Shown here: one piece after another, positions 13,401 through 24,099 of the stretch
Position numbering within the stretch: position 1 is the first letter of the stretch
How the letters are laid out: each line of letters begins with the position of its first letter
Position numbers and translations under genes: made by a program
The notes under the pieces: model-generated
What the model was told of the DNA's origin: nothing
Databases searched by the model: none
Seen by the model: only the letters and a program-made list of their open reading frames with translations
From: Onthophagus taurus
Taxonomy: Eukaryota > Arthropoda > Insecta > Coleoptera > Scarabaeidae
Direction: 5' to 3'
Assembly (NCBI RefSeq): GCF_036711975.1
Contig: NC_091972.1
Coordinates: forward strand, 14,513,001 to 14,577,000
Length of the DNA: 64,000 nucleotides

Positions 13401-14003
13401 ATCAAGCATTAATCAGTAATAATCTAACTCTATAATGTGGCATGTCCAGCTTCACGATATTTTATGTATTTCTTGATGCAGATTTCAACACATCCTCCAT
13501 CCTTGAAAAGGTTGAAAACGTCTTGTAAATTTCCAATTCGTTCTTTTATAGTTTTATTCAATATAATCACATCATCCATGTCACAAGTTACAAAAGCTGT
13601 AAATTTTCTTTAATACTTCTTTGGTGTTACCCAACAAAATACAAACACTTGAAGAAAAACTATAATATGCACTAATAAGAAAAATTATAAATTAAAAAAA
13701 ACCATATTTAAAATATTTGAAATTAAAATATATTTTATTTAACATTTGAAGTTATTTTTGGTTGTCTCCACTGATGACACTGCCAATGTCGATGATTGAT
13801 ATCCTTAAGTTAATTTCCTTCAAATATCTAGTCCTCGCGCTTGCACGTGTTCATTTTAAAAATATATTTTGTTTGTTGTTGCAGGAGATGGTCGTAATGG
13901 TGATAATTCCTTAGTGGTAACAATGCAAATAGCCGGAGTCGCTTACGAGGGAGTTTTATTCGCACAGAGGCCTTCGGGCGAGAATTCATCGACGGTTTCG
14001 TAA
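4483..14003 (+). CDS. retn: Dead ringer / ARID3-type transcription factor, 3' part (three exons)
   Basis: Sequence-specific AT-rich DNA-binding regulator of the ARID3 family, known in Drosophila embryonic patterning and neurons. Exons are 4483-4666, 8714-9579 and 13885-14003. All junctions are GT-AG and the frame joins exactly, giving 388 residues after a split first codon. The first exon carries the middle and end of the ARID domain (LDLYELYNLV, GGLVDVINKKLW, LPSSITSAAFTLRTQ), continued by YMKYLYAFECEK at the start of the second. The second exon is then low-complexity (Q, N, P, G rich) with an EALNLS motif and an acidic patch. The last exon encodes the end of the REKLES domain (IAGVAYEGVLFAQ) and stops at 14001-14003. 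Exons for the N-terminus and the start of ARID lie left of the window or were not found. Both introns exceed 4 kb and hold transposon debris. Confidence 0.93.
4667..7290. other. retn intron, no gene seen
   Basis: Mostly AT-rich DNA. A more GC-rich block at about 5130-5300 stands out and could be a conserved intronic enhancer, but no motif decides this. The short open frames here have no family resemblance. Confidence 0.4.
7295..8190 (-). mobile_element. Tc1/mariner-superfamily transposase relic, two partial copies in tandem
   Basis: On the minus strand the second copy (about 7800-8190) reads as a decayed DDE-transposase core: FSDEAHF, then FVNKQ, TVWCGFH, and a GVIGP-like motif. The first copy (about 7430-7705) repeats the same stretch with different indels. 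A shared 65-bp block occurs at 7636-7704 and 8117-8185. Both are full of stops. It sits in the first visible retn intron. Confidence 0.6.
9580..12750. other. retn second visible intron, mostly unassigned
   Basis: AT-rich DNA with several short open frames that match nothing I recognise. The 9750-9950 block is more GC-rich and open on the plus strand but lacks splice or domain support. Confidence 0.4.
12760..13380 (-). mobile_element. LINE ribonuclease H domain fragment
   Basis: Minus-strand frames at 13350-13094 and 13086-12856 encode two parts of a LINE-type RNase H domain. The end motif WIPDHSGVASNEAADELTR is the usual histidine-containing C-terminal segment. The halves are separated by a frameshift near 13090. 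This indicates an I/R1/Jockey-like element with RNase H. It lies in a retn intron, antisense to retn. Confidence 0.75.
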
Positions 14004-15242
14004 ATTAAATGTAAAAGAAAATATAATGTTATTAATTTATATTTTCGATTTATAAGATGTAACATGTAAAATAAATACTTAAGCAAAAAATATTAATTAA
14101 GCAATAATGTTATTTTATATTTAAAAAAAAAATTGTACTTTGTAAGTCTTTATACAATGTTTTTTAGTGGATAATAATTACATAAGACGTTTTTATGTAT
14201 GTGCGTGTAAATGAAATAAGAGATTGTGGAATTGTATATTTTTTTGCTGTAGATATTTTTATCAAGTTAAAATAGCAATTTGGAAAACGAAGAAAAATAA
14301 AAACGTTTAGGTATTGTTTGTAAAATGAGGATGCAATATCAAAAAAAATTAATTAATGAAATTAAAAGTACACCAATACCAAACTTGAATTAGTCATACG
14401 TTTTTTCTAATTTATATCAAAAATGTAAAAGAAAAAATTCTTTTTAAAAATAATGAATTAAAAGTAAATCATGTGTATTGTATATTATTGTATAGATGAA
14501 GTTAAAAGTAACTCTAGAAATCAGTATTTGACATTAGAAATTATTATTAAGCTAACTTTACTACATAACTAATTACATATTAGGATTAAAGTGACGAAAA
14601 GAAAATTAATAAACTGTAATTAGCCTCTCTTAATGTTTAAAAAAATAAGAAAAAACACATCGAAGACTGTTTAATATTTAGATTTTCATTACTTTAAAGA
14701 TTTTTTGTAATAATAATTTAATCATGTTTTTTAAGTAATCATTTAAGTTAAATTAAAGTTAAAAAGATCATCTTTGTTTATATATTATGCATATTGTAAT
14801 TTGTATTATTTTATTTATATACCGAGATAAAAAAAAATGTTTGTTCTTGCTGATGTATATTCGCCTGGTAATCTTTAATATGTGTCTTAGATTAGAATTT
14901 ATTTCAAATTTCACTGTTCATCACAATAATTATTAACTTTCTAATTAAACATGTAATTCTTTCTTTTTAATTTTGGACCAAAAATCATTTTATTCTTCGA
15001 ATTTAGTCTCTCAGGGATTTAAAACGCCAATTCCTGATTTCTTTGTGTTCCCTCCACTTTTATTTATCATATATTTTCTCTTTTTTTGTCTTAAGTAATT
15101 GGTTTTAAAACATTTTTTTAACTAAGTAAAAAACGAAATACTTTAAATTTGTATGTATGTGTTTTATAATCATCCACATCATCTCATCTTATATGTTAAT
15201 AGAGAAAAATTAAAGAAATCGATATAGAAAAATAAATAAAGG
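14004..15242 (+). other. retn: retn 3' UTR
   Basis: About 1.2 kb of very AT-rich DNA follows the retn stop with no open frame of note. AATAAA signals occur near 14070 and again in AATAAATAAAGG near 15231, which is the likely distal polyadenylation site because LINE sequence starts soon after. Confidence 0.5.
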
Positions 15243-15309
15243 TGTTTTTTTTAAATTTATTTATTAACCCAAGTAAAATCCCAATTGATTGTAAAAATTC
15301 TCACCTCAA

Positions 15310-15960
15310 AGTACTCTCATGAATTTGTTGAATGATGGTTTGAAGAGCTCTCTGTAAATCCTAAAAAGACTAAGATTGATCTGTTCATCAAACACAGGAC
15401 ACTGGAAACCCCATTTCTGCAACAGTCTATTATCCTTTGCTCCAGAGGTGGAAATATCTTGGACAAAGGACTGACTTGGAAATCACACATTACTTGCAAA
15501 ACCAAAAAAGCAATGAATGTACTCGCCCAGTGCAGAAGGGCAATGGGGACTACATGAGGATTAAATCCGAATGTGGATTTACACTTCTGTGATAAGACCC
15601 ATGGTAGGGGGCTATGGTTTTGTACTCAGCACTAAAAGATGCATATAAGGCTGGGCGCTGCATCAATTGCAATTACTGGCCTGCCTGTTATGGAGACTAT
15701 GCTGAACGTGCTGCCTCTACATATATTTATCAGGGAGGGGGACTTGATAACATTGCTTCGATTGCGATCAGTGGATAATAAGCAGGTTGTACAAATGGGA
15801 ATAGTCAGGAGCGAACTCTGGAGTGAGGCTATTCGTAAACAACACCTCCTTGAAGATCGCACATACTACATCACACCTACTTTCTTAAACAAGCCACACT
15901 TTGGCATTGAGATGATACCCCAGAAGTACGCTGGCTGTCTAAGGGAAACTGTTTGCAGCG
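15310..15960 (+). mobile_element. LINE fragment, post-RT region
   Basis: Plus-strand frames read as the region after the polymerase active site: NPKKTKIDLF, then LDKGLTWKSHI and AMNVLAQCRRAMGTT, then a segment ending in LPLHIFIREGD. Frames break at least twice. It probably belongs to the same element as the RNase H pieces at 16900-17040 and 19190-19640, which are in the same orientation and in the expected order. Confidence 0.7.
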
Positions 15961-16713
15961 TTTTATAGAGATTTTTAATACCGTCGTGGAGATTTTGTTT
16001 GATGTTGACAATGAAATGGCGATACAATTATTCCAAGTTAAAAATACATTTTCTATTTGGCTGATATTTATTCATTATTCAACGCCACACATAATAAACT
16101 GCAAGGAAGAGACGTTAACCTTATTGAAGCCAGAACGGTGATCTTTGGGTTTCGTTCTAAGATTGACTTGTTTATATCCACATTAAACCGGAAAGAATTT
16201 CGATACTTTGACAATCTGAAGCTATTATCCACCATTGAGAAAGATTGCATTTTAGCGGAAGATATAACATTATATACAAGTCATTTACAAAATTTCAAAG
16301 TTGATTTTAATGTTCGATTTATGGATATTGAAAATTTGAATGTGCAAGTATGGCTTATGGACCCACTGCAGTGCGACATATCTCAACTTGATATTGATGA
16401 TACGATTCAAGAAGAGTTGCTTACATAGAAGGAGGATATGGAAGCACAAATATTATTCAAAATGCATTGTTATGCTAAGTTTTGGAATTTAAAGGTCATC
16501 CGAGAAAAGTATCGACGCTTACAGGTCCTGACAGAGCAACTATTATTGACTTTCCCCTCTTCTTATCCCGTGGAAGCAGGATTTAGCCATATCAATAATT
16601 TGTTGCGTAAAACAAGAAATAAAAGAAAAATAATGTTAAGTAATTTTAAACCTAATATATCGAATATTGTATCAAGAATCAAGCACAATCATCATATTAA
16701 TTACGCAGGGTAG
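15953..16713 (+). mobile_element. hAT-superfamily transposase relic (ZBED5/SCAND3-like C-terminus)
   Basis: Frames at 16057-16428 and 16438-16713 give the C-terminal half of a hAT-type transposase. LQGRDVNLIEA begins a helical region, and FPSSYPVEAGFSHINNLL RKTRN matches the hAT dimerisation block. A stop (TAG) at 16426-16428 and a frame break near 16060 interrupt it. No N-terminal BED finger or catalytic core remains. It appears to have inserted within LINE sequence. Confidence 0.7.
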
Positions 16714-16899
16714 AAATTTTGTGCAATGTTCTTTCTAAAAATTTTATTTATAAATACTTAATAAGTTATTTAAGTACAAATTTGTATTGTTAATGACTAT
16801 AAATGTGTTTTTGAAAAAAAAAATGCAATGGGATCGATTAAGTGAACCATACTAGTAGAGGGGGTTGATACAAAAGGTTGGGTACTCCTCGTACTCCTG

Positions 16900-17040
16900 C
16901 TCTAGAGCAACTTTAGCACAGATAAAACGCTGACCATCGACATCTACACTGATGGATCAAAGAAGGAGGTTCCGGAGCGGGAATCTTCTCGCACTATCTC
17001 CTATCCATTTCACTAGGCTCGTACTGCACGATACGAAAGC
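16900..17040 (+). mobile_element. LINE ribonuclease H start (interrupted element, left part)
   Basis: Plus-strand translation gives IDIYTDGSKKE followed by a GSGAGIFS-like stretch, the hallmark N-terminal strand of LINE RNase H. The frame is lost near 17040, where other repeats begin. Confidence 0.7.
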
Positions 17041-17489
17041 AGTACGAAAACATATTTACAAATGTATCATAGTATCCTCTAAAATTGTACTTCAAGGTTG
17101 AGGAGAACTTTATATTTTAGGTTTTTTTGCGTATAACCAACGCATCTAAAGTTGTCTGCCTTTTTCTTTTATTTTTTTGTGTTCTAAAGTTTCTTCTTAA
17201 TGGAATTTTCAAAGTTGCTACAAAAAAATAGTAGATGAAAAAATAGTGATGGAACGGATAGTGGTTTTGCGAAAAACCAGATATTCAGCAGCCCCTTCGG
17301 CCGGATATTCGGTTATCCGGCATATCTATCCGGCCATTATGGTTATAACTTCTGGTGCATTTCTGAACTGATATTGCCACATTATTGCAATATTTGAATA
17401 AAAATGAAATTAATAAGAAAGCAGATAAGACATGTCAAATTATTTGGATACAAGATACAAAATAAACCTTTTTGATGCTGATTTAACTA

Positions 17490-17715
17490 ACGAAGCAACT
17501 TTAAAAAAAGGATACTTTAATTAATAATTGGCGATATTTCCACAAGGAAATTACAACATCGAAAATTTTATCAAAACTTCAAATATTGTTTTCTCAAAAA
17601 CTAAAACTGATTGTTCAAAACGTGTTTTTTTATTGGAAAGAGGACACTTATTAACACTTTGGAAAATGTTCATACTCATATTCCAAGAAATCAATTTTAT
17701 ACGAATGTTTATTCA
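17490..17715 (-). repeat. Dispersed satellite-like repeat, second locus
   Basis: The reverse complement matches the array at 47712-48530 almost base for base over about 220 bp. The match includes ATTTCTTGGAATATGAGTAT, GTTTTTGAGAAAACAATATT and the terminal GTTGCTTCGT(T/G)AGTTAA. It lies beside the pogo-like relic. Confidence 0.75.
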
Positions 17716-17759
17716 TTTACTCCTTCCACCATTTCTTTATCCAAGTGATTATTAACAAT

Positions 17760-19000
17760 TGCTTCTCTTAGGAAATCCCAAGCTTGAATTATTGATAACA
17801 AAGTATTAGAAGAAATATCTTCGATTCTACATTTGATTCCTCTTCATCCGTATTTAATTCGTCAACATTTTCATTCATTTTCTCTAAAGCTTTTAAATCT
17901 TGTGTAGAAAGGTCATCATAGGATTTTAGTAACTCATTTACGTCATCAACTTCTACATTTAACCCAAGAGATGCACCGATCATCACAATTTCTTCAGCTT
18001 CATCAACCGCCGCATTATTTTCAAAAATAATTTTAGGCATCATGTTTTTCCATGCCTATTTTAGTACCCTTATGGATAGATCATCACATGATTTTACAAC
18101 TAATTTAACTCATTCCAAGATATTAAATTTTGTTTTTCAAAATTTTTTAAGGGTCATAGAATCATCAGCATTCATCGTATAAAAAAGCTTTGAAAACATA
18201 TCCTTTGTATACAATTTTTTAAAATTGGTAAATACTTGATGATCCATCGGTTGTAGAATTGAGGTTGTGTTTGGAGTTATGACCAGGGGCGTTATTCAAT
18301 AATAATATAATCTTATAGGACCAAAGGTGTTGTTTGTCCATTGGCTGAAAAGGTAACGCGTAACTCAAACTAACGTATTAAATTGCCAGTAAACTCCCAA
18401 GCTCTCTTTATTGACTTTTTCTGTTTTAAGTGCTCTAGGATTGGCAGAGTGATAAAGAAACATAGGTTTTAATTTCATATCTCCAGAAGGATTACCCTAT
18501 CTTCCATAGGTTTATGACCTGGAAGGCGCGACGTTTCCTGTGTTCGGTAACTTTTTCCAGAATAATGCGGTTTCAACGCAATTAAAAATTGGTTGGGGGA
18601 GGAAACCGTTTTCTTCCACAAATTTAGCGAATTCAATTTTAAAACGTTCTGCCCGCACTTGTAGCTTCTCCATATCTAACGATACTGTGTATTATAGCTT
18701 TAAAGTCAATTAAATGCATATTTTCTATATTTTCCATTCCACTTTTTAAGTCATTAAAAATTGTCAGTGCTTTTTCACAAATAAATCTGCCCCAGATATG
18801 GACTGTCCTCTCATCTCTTTGTCTTTAATATAAATCAGTAGTAAATTTTCCATTTTGCAAATCAAATCACTGCCTTTTACGATAATTGCAGAGTTTTCCG
18901 CTTTTGTTTTCATATCTCTTTATGCTTTATAATAGTTGAAATAGTAGACGAAGAATGCTCATATTCAATTACTAAGTCCATATGTTTAACTCCTTCAGAA
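17760..19000 (-). mobile_element. pogo/Tigger-like DDE transposase relic
   Basis: Read on the minus strand, the region around 18290-18240 gives TPNTTSILQPMDHQV, a signature of Tigger/CENP-B-like DDE transposases. Upstream (about 18480) is a YHSANPRALK segment. The open frame 18043-17789 encodes the acidic C-terminus (DDVNELLKSYDDLSTQDLKA). The helix-turn-helix N-terminus is only faintly visible near 18960. Many stops make it inactive. It splits a plus-strand LINE. Confidence 0.75.
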
Positions 19001-19189
19001 TGTCCGCAAAAACTATTATTTTTAAACTACACAATACTATTTTGTAAGTCGAGTTGTAACCTTCGATTTTAAACGTCTCGTAAGTTAGAGCTCTCGTAAG
19101 TCGGTGGTCTATTGTATAGCCGTTTGTACCTCTAACTTTTAATGCAGTATCAAAGCTGATCAACTCCATCTCCCATCCAGCTTTTTGCG

Positions 19190-19640
19190 ATAGACTACTG
19201 CAGTAGGTGTCTTTGCAAAATTGAAAAGTCTGCTCTACCCTGACTGGAAGACCTCTTCCAGTCTAGGACCCACTTCCTGGACACTGCAGGTTTATTATTA
19301 TTGCTGCCGGGCTGAGAGTAGTGGCCCCTCCCGTTACCGCGATCTAAAAGATCTATTGAAACTTAAGCCCTCCAAAATTTAAGGGCAAATGTAGATCATT
19401 GATGAACCTTAGTATTGCTCTAAAGTCTTGTCTCTTTATGGCAGCAGGTTACATTGGGTTACATAAGCATATGTTCTACATGAAGTTGGCGAACACACAC
19501 CTTTGTAAAGGGTGTGAAATGGAAGACGAGCCGGTAAATCATATTGTTTGTGCCTGTTCCAACCTCGTGTACTTAAGGGAATCAAGGGGTGTTTAAGAGA
19601 ACATACCCGTTCATTAAAACCTTGGACTATTGGGGATTAA
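19190..19640 (+). mobile_element. LINE C-terminal zinc-finger fragment (interrupted element, right part)
   Basis: The open frame 19399-19596 gives GLHKHMFYMKLANTHLCKGC, then EDEPVNHIVCACSNL, the usual cysteine/histidine knuckle after RNase H in LINEs. With the RNase H start at 16900-17040 it forms the two halves of an element split by later insertions. Confidence 0.7.
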
Positions 19641-19703
19641 ATGCTGTGAAGGAATTCGTCCCCACATGAAACAGGAATAGGAAGGCTTTCACGGTCGGTG
19701 TGA

Positions 19704-19949
19704 ATTAAACTAAAATTAGAACTAAAACTAGAACTAACACCAGAAACTTTCGGGTTTTGCCGTGTGTCTTTTAAGAAAAGGTTTGACGTTTCGGATGCCA
19801 TGTTGCAACTTTGGATGCCTTCTTCAGAAACTGATTCAAGGTGGTCACTACATGGCATCCGAAACGTCAAACCTTTTCTTAAAAGACGCACGGCAAAACC
19901 CGAAAGTTTCTAGTGTTAATTCTAGTTTTAGTTCTAATTTTAGTTTAAT
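19704..19949. mobile_element. Foldback element with 100-bp inverted arms
   Basis: Bases 19704-19803 and 19850-19949 are inverted repeats with only about three mismatches, separated by a 46-base loop. The outer part is the taaaactagaactaacac repeat. The inner part includes CTTTCGGGTTTTGCCG and GGTTTGACGTTTCGGATGCC. It has no coding capacity. It is likely a MITE or foldback element, and the family is not recognised. Confidence 0.8.
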
Positions 19950-20277
19950 ACTTTCATATAATTGTAAAAATTTAAAATTAATACATTTATATATCCATCT
20001 TTTTTCAACTCAATAATTTCGATAATTTCATCTCACTTTACATGTTGGGATCAGAATTTCAACTCTATATCGAATAGATGTTTAAGCAAGTCCTTGTTGA
20101 CATAATAACTGTCACTGTCAAAATGTATTAAAATGTCAACTAAACATTAAAGAAGTGTTATTTTTAAAAAAAAGTTTGTTAATAAAACCCCCCAAGTGGG
20201 TATTTTTTTAATTAAAACGTGTTCGCGTGTGTTAATGAGCCTTGAACACGACGTTTTTCGCGACGTTTAAAAAGGCC

Positions 20278-21150
20278 ATGGCCGGCGAGGGTTCCTGCGG
20301 TAGCGCAAATAAGCGTAAATACAAGATCTCCAGGCAGGAATCTTCAAGAGCTGGTAAAGATTCGGATCATATTGAAGGTGATCGGATTTATGGCAGCAAT
20401 ACTCATCAAAGGGGTGGTATTAGGGTATATAAAATCGTTGTTTTAGGTGATGGGGGAGTTGGTAAATCAGGTATTTAACAAAATATAACTATATTCATTA
20501 CAATTTTAACCCATATTTTGTAGCTGTTACTCTCCAATTTGTTAGTCATAGCTTTTTAGACTATCATGATCCTACAATAGAAGATTCTTATCAACAACAA
20601 GCTGTCATTGATGGTGAACCAGCCCTTTTAGATATTTTAGACACAGCTGGACAAGTAAATAGCAATCTAACCTCAAAATTAAATCATTAAAATAAACTTT
20701 TAGGTGGAATTTACAGCAATGAGAGACCAATACATGCGTTGTGGGGAAGGTTTCTTAATTTGTTACAGTGTGACGGATCGACACAGCTTTCAAGAAGCCT
20801 TGGAATACAAAAAATTGATTCAAAAAGTTCGGGCAAGTGAAGACACCCCTTTGGTGCTAGTTGGAAACAAATTTGATCTTCAAATGCAAAGAAAAGTAAC
20901 CACAGAAGAAGGGAAATCATTAGCAAGACAATTTGGGTGTCCATTTTATGAAACATCGGCAGCTTTAAGAACGTATGTTGATGATGCGTTCCATACGTTG
21001 GTGAGAGAGATAAGGGTGAGAGAACGGCAAAAAGGTGGGATTAATGGTAACGAAAGAAAACCACATAAACACAGCAAATGGTGGAGATTACGAAGTATTT
21101 TTGCGTTGGTTTTTAAAAGAAAAAGACAACAAGCTAATTATGGTAATTAA
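20278..21150 (+). CDS. Ric: Ric, a Rit-type Ras small GTPase (three exons)
   Basis: Ras-family GTPase homologous to Drosophila Ric and vertebrate Rit1/Rit2, membrane-associated signal switches without a lipidated CAAX tail. Exons 20278-20470, 20524-20654 and 20704-21150 join in frame to 256 residues. The ATG at 20278 was chosen because it sits in a GCCATGG context; the frame stays open further 5' without another ATG. Visible motifs are the P-loop GDGGVGKS, the effector loop HDPTIEDSY typical of Rit, DTAGQ, NKFD and ETSA. The C-terminus ends in a basic, aromatic segment ([18 protein letters not shown]) and no CAAX box, as in Ric/Rit, where it binds phospholipid and calmodulin. Introns are only about 50 bases. 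An AATAAA lies near 21220. Confidence 0.95.
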
Positions 21151-22440
21151 AAGATTATTTATTTTGAGTATTATTGATTGAGAATTTATTTCTGGAGAAA
21201 GTGTTTAAAATATCTGTAATAAAATAAAAAATAACTGCCCTTTTAAGATGATAAAAAATAAAAAAATCATCTATTTGTGCCAAAAAAAAAAAAAGAAACT
21301 TCGTTTTTACCATTAATTTTGTTTAGTTAAAAAATTAAAAAGGTACTAGTCATTATTTTTGTCCTAAATTCAATGCTTTAAATAATAATTTATTTATTAA
21401 TAATTATCTAGTCATGTAATTGATAAATTAATTTTATACAAAAATTGTTTTTGAAGTTAGAAATTATTGCAAATATTTTAAGCACTAAAAAAAATTTAAA
21501 ACATCACTGAACCAAGAAATACAAACAAACAACCTATTACAAACACAATCCTTAACGCACACACGAAATAAAACTCATAAAAAATGAAAACTTAGGCAAC
21601 TTGAAAAGTCCTTTTAGAGATTAAATATTGATTTTAAGACAAACGCTTCATAATCAACTATGCATAAAGGCGGAAATTTTTTTTAATTAATCTAATCAAG
21701 AAATTATATCAGAAGTTTCAGATAATTTTAACCCTATTTATTTTTGTATGTTTTCAATATCACATTTGACAAGGTGAAGTTTGTTAGGTTTTTTAGTTTT
21801 TGAATTATCAATTGCAGCATTAAGTTGCTAATAATGAACAATGAATTAATATTGTTTATAAGTTTGGTGTAGAAAGAAGAGAATTTTTTTAATGTATTCA
21901 TTACATATTATTATTCATTCTTCTTCAGCATATACAGTTTATTCATGAATAAATCTTCTTCTGGTTGGCAGCTGCACCAGATTTTCCTCTGAAAGTTTTC
22001 ACCTTCTTCCTGAAACAGTCTTTCAGGTTTAACTATTACAAAACATTGATATCTTCTTGCCTGTCTTAATTGGAAACTCCTACTTCCTCTATAATCTAAC
22101 TAAACCAAATTGTCACAACGGCCTCGCTTTGACGTTTTGCCAGATGAAAGCCTAATAAAAGCTCTTTATATTTATATTAAAAACACTTACATACTGTACT
22201 ATGGGGCCAATAGAAACACTTTTGAACATTCAAAGGCTCTTACAATTAACAACAAAAACAATTTCACTTTAACAACTATTAGAAATGTCTGGTCTTTGGT
22301 TGGACTAAAGGGTGGTGTATTTGTAAAAAGAATAAAAAAACAGTTTTTCCAATAAAAATTTTTTTTTCGTTGTTTCTATTGACACTAAAGTTGGGGCCAA
22401 TAGAAACACCTGTTTAAAAATCATGTACCTATATTGCTAT
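21151..22440. other. AT-rich intergenic DNA after Ric
   Basis: The Ric 3' UTR probably ends near 21240. Beyond it I see only AT-rich sequence. The phrase GGGGCCAATAGAAACAC occurs at about 22204 and 22393, with a related AAAAGAAACAAAAA block near 22456, and may mark ends of decayed DNA transposons. The open frame 22110-22355 has no recognisable features. Confidence 0.4.
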
Positions 22441-22724
22441 TAAACCCATTTTGGGATGAAAAGAAACAAAAAATTTCTTTTTGAGATCTGTTTACAGAAA
22501 GGCATCAAATTTGGAGAGAAATTTATCAAAAAATTTGCTAGACTCATTACAGACGTAGGCAAACAATCTTAGAACTGTATAGGTATTGAAAACATTAAAA
22601 ATTTTAAAGTAAAAAACAAGTATTTTGTTAAAATATTGCAAACATAGGAACTATTCCAAAAATCTAATTGCAAAAAATGAAAACAAAACAATTTTCTTGT
22701 TTCTTAATAGGTACCTATTATAAC

Positions 22725-23995
22725 TAGGGTACGGAACTTTTGTAACAAAACGATACGATTTCCCCCCTCCACTCGTTCTCAGCAGAAAATTTCATACAAA
22801 AGTTGTTCTAAATTACATTTTAAAACGATTTTCTCAATAAAAAAAATATATAAAAATTTTTTTGAGATTATGTTCTTAATTATTGATCAAATCAAAAATT
22901 TTTATTAACAATATTTGTTTAGAATTACTTCAGGTTTGTTAACAGTGTTTGTTAATACAATTTTTTGCTAACTTGATATTTTAATTTCCCTCTGAATAGT
23001 ATGCTATCAAAATTAATTATCTCAACAATTATTGTTTTTATTAAAAAATGTTTTAAATAAAATTTGTTTCAATTTCGATTTTGAATCAATTATCTTAATA
23101 AAAATTTTTTACATCTCTATTAATTAAACATCTAAGTATAATTATGTATAAAAACGGAAAAATTATTATTTTGAGGTTATCTCCTTAATCATTGATTAAA
23201 CCAAAAAAAAAATGTTGACAAAGTTTGTTTAGAATTGTTTCAGGAACAATTTTTGTTAACATAATTTTTTTCTAACTTGAAATTTTAATTTCCCACTGAA
23301 CAGTATGCTACAAAAATTAATATTTTGAGGTTATATCCTTATTGTTGATTTAATCAAAAAATTTTGTTAACAAAATTTGTTTAGAATTACTTCAGGAACA
23401 GTGTTTGTTAATACAATTTTTTGCTAATTTGAAATTTTAATTTCCCTCTGAATAGTATGCTATCAAAATTAATTATCTCAACAATTATTGTTTTTATTAA
23501 AAAATGTTTTAAATAAAATTTGTTTCAATTTCGATTTTGAATCAATTATCTTAATAAAAAATTTTTACATCTCTATTAATTAAGCATCTAAGTATAATTA
23601 TGTATAAAAACGGAAAAATTATTATTTTGAGGTTATCTCCTTAATCATTGATTAAATCAAAAAAAAATGTTGACAAAGTTTGTTTAGAATTGTTTTAGGA
23701 ACAATTTTTGATAACACAATTTTTTTCTAACTTGAAATTTTAATTTCCCACTGAACAGTATGCTACAAAAATTAATATTTTTGAGGTTATATCCTTATTG
23801 TTGATTTACTCAAAAAATTTTGTTAACAAAATTTGTTTAGAATTACTTCAGGAACAGTGTTTGTTAATACAATTTTTTGCTAATTTGAAATTTTAATTTC
23901 CCTCTGAATAGTATGCTCTTCTTTTAATCAAGATTTTCTGAGAACGAGTGGAGGGGAGAAATCGTATCGTTTTGTTACAAAAGTTCCGTGCCCTG
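22725..23995. mobile_element. Non-autonomous hAT-type element with 8-bp target duplication
   Basis: The ends are inverted repeats of about 56 bp, beginning TAGGGTACGGAAC on the left and CAGGGCACGGAAC on the reverse-complemented right. The direct repeat ATTATAAC flanks both sides (22717-22724 and 23996-24003). An 8-bp duplication with (C/T)AGGG termini is the hAT pattern. The interior has no transposase. It is filled by about 2.3 copies of an AT-rich 456-bp tandem repeat, with unit boundaries near 23003, 23459 and 23914. Confidence 0.85.
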
Positions 23996-24099
23996 ATTAT
24001 AACATAAATAAAATCTTAAATTCTGAATAAAAATCTTTTTAGACTAGGTACTTCATAAAAAAATTAATCGATTTTTATGGGAATACAGAGCAACTTTTT

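Noticed and set aside
19790-19870. Possible hammerhead ribozyme: CTGAAGAAGG ... GAAACGTC on one strand of the foldback loop
   Set aside because: The core would need CTGATGA and a stem III between GAAA and GTC. Here it reads CTGAAGA and no stem III can form, so the resemblance is superficial.
20242-20277. Upstream extension of Ric from a TTG codon
   Set aside because: The first in-frame ATG is at 20278 in a GCCATGG context. TTG starts are not expected in an animal nuclear gene.
23003-23920. Tandem repeat as a CRISPR-like or satellite array
   Set aside because: Units are 456 bp with no spacer structure and lie entirely within a hAT-type element bounded by an 8-bp duplication, so it is element-internal.
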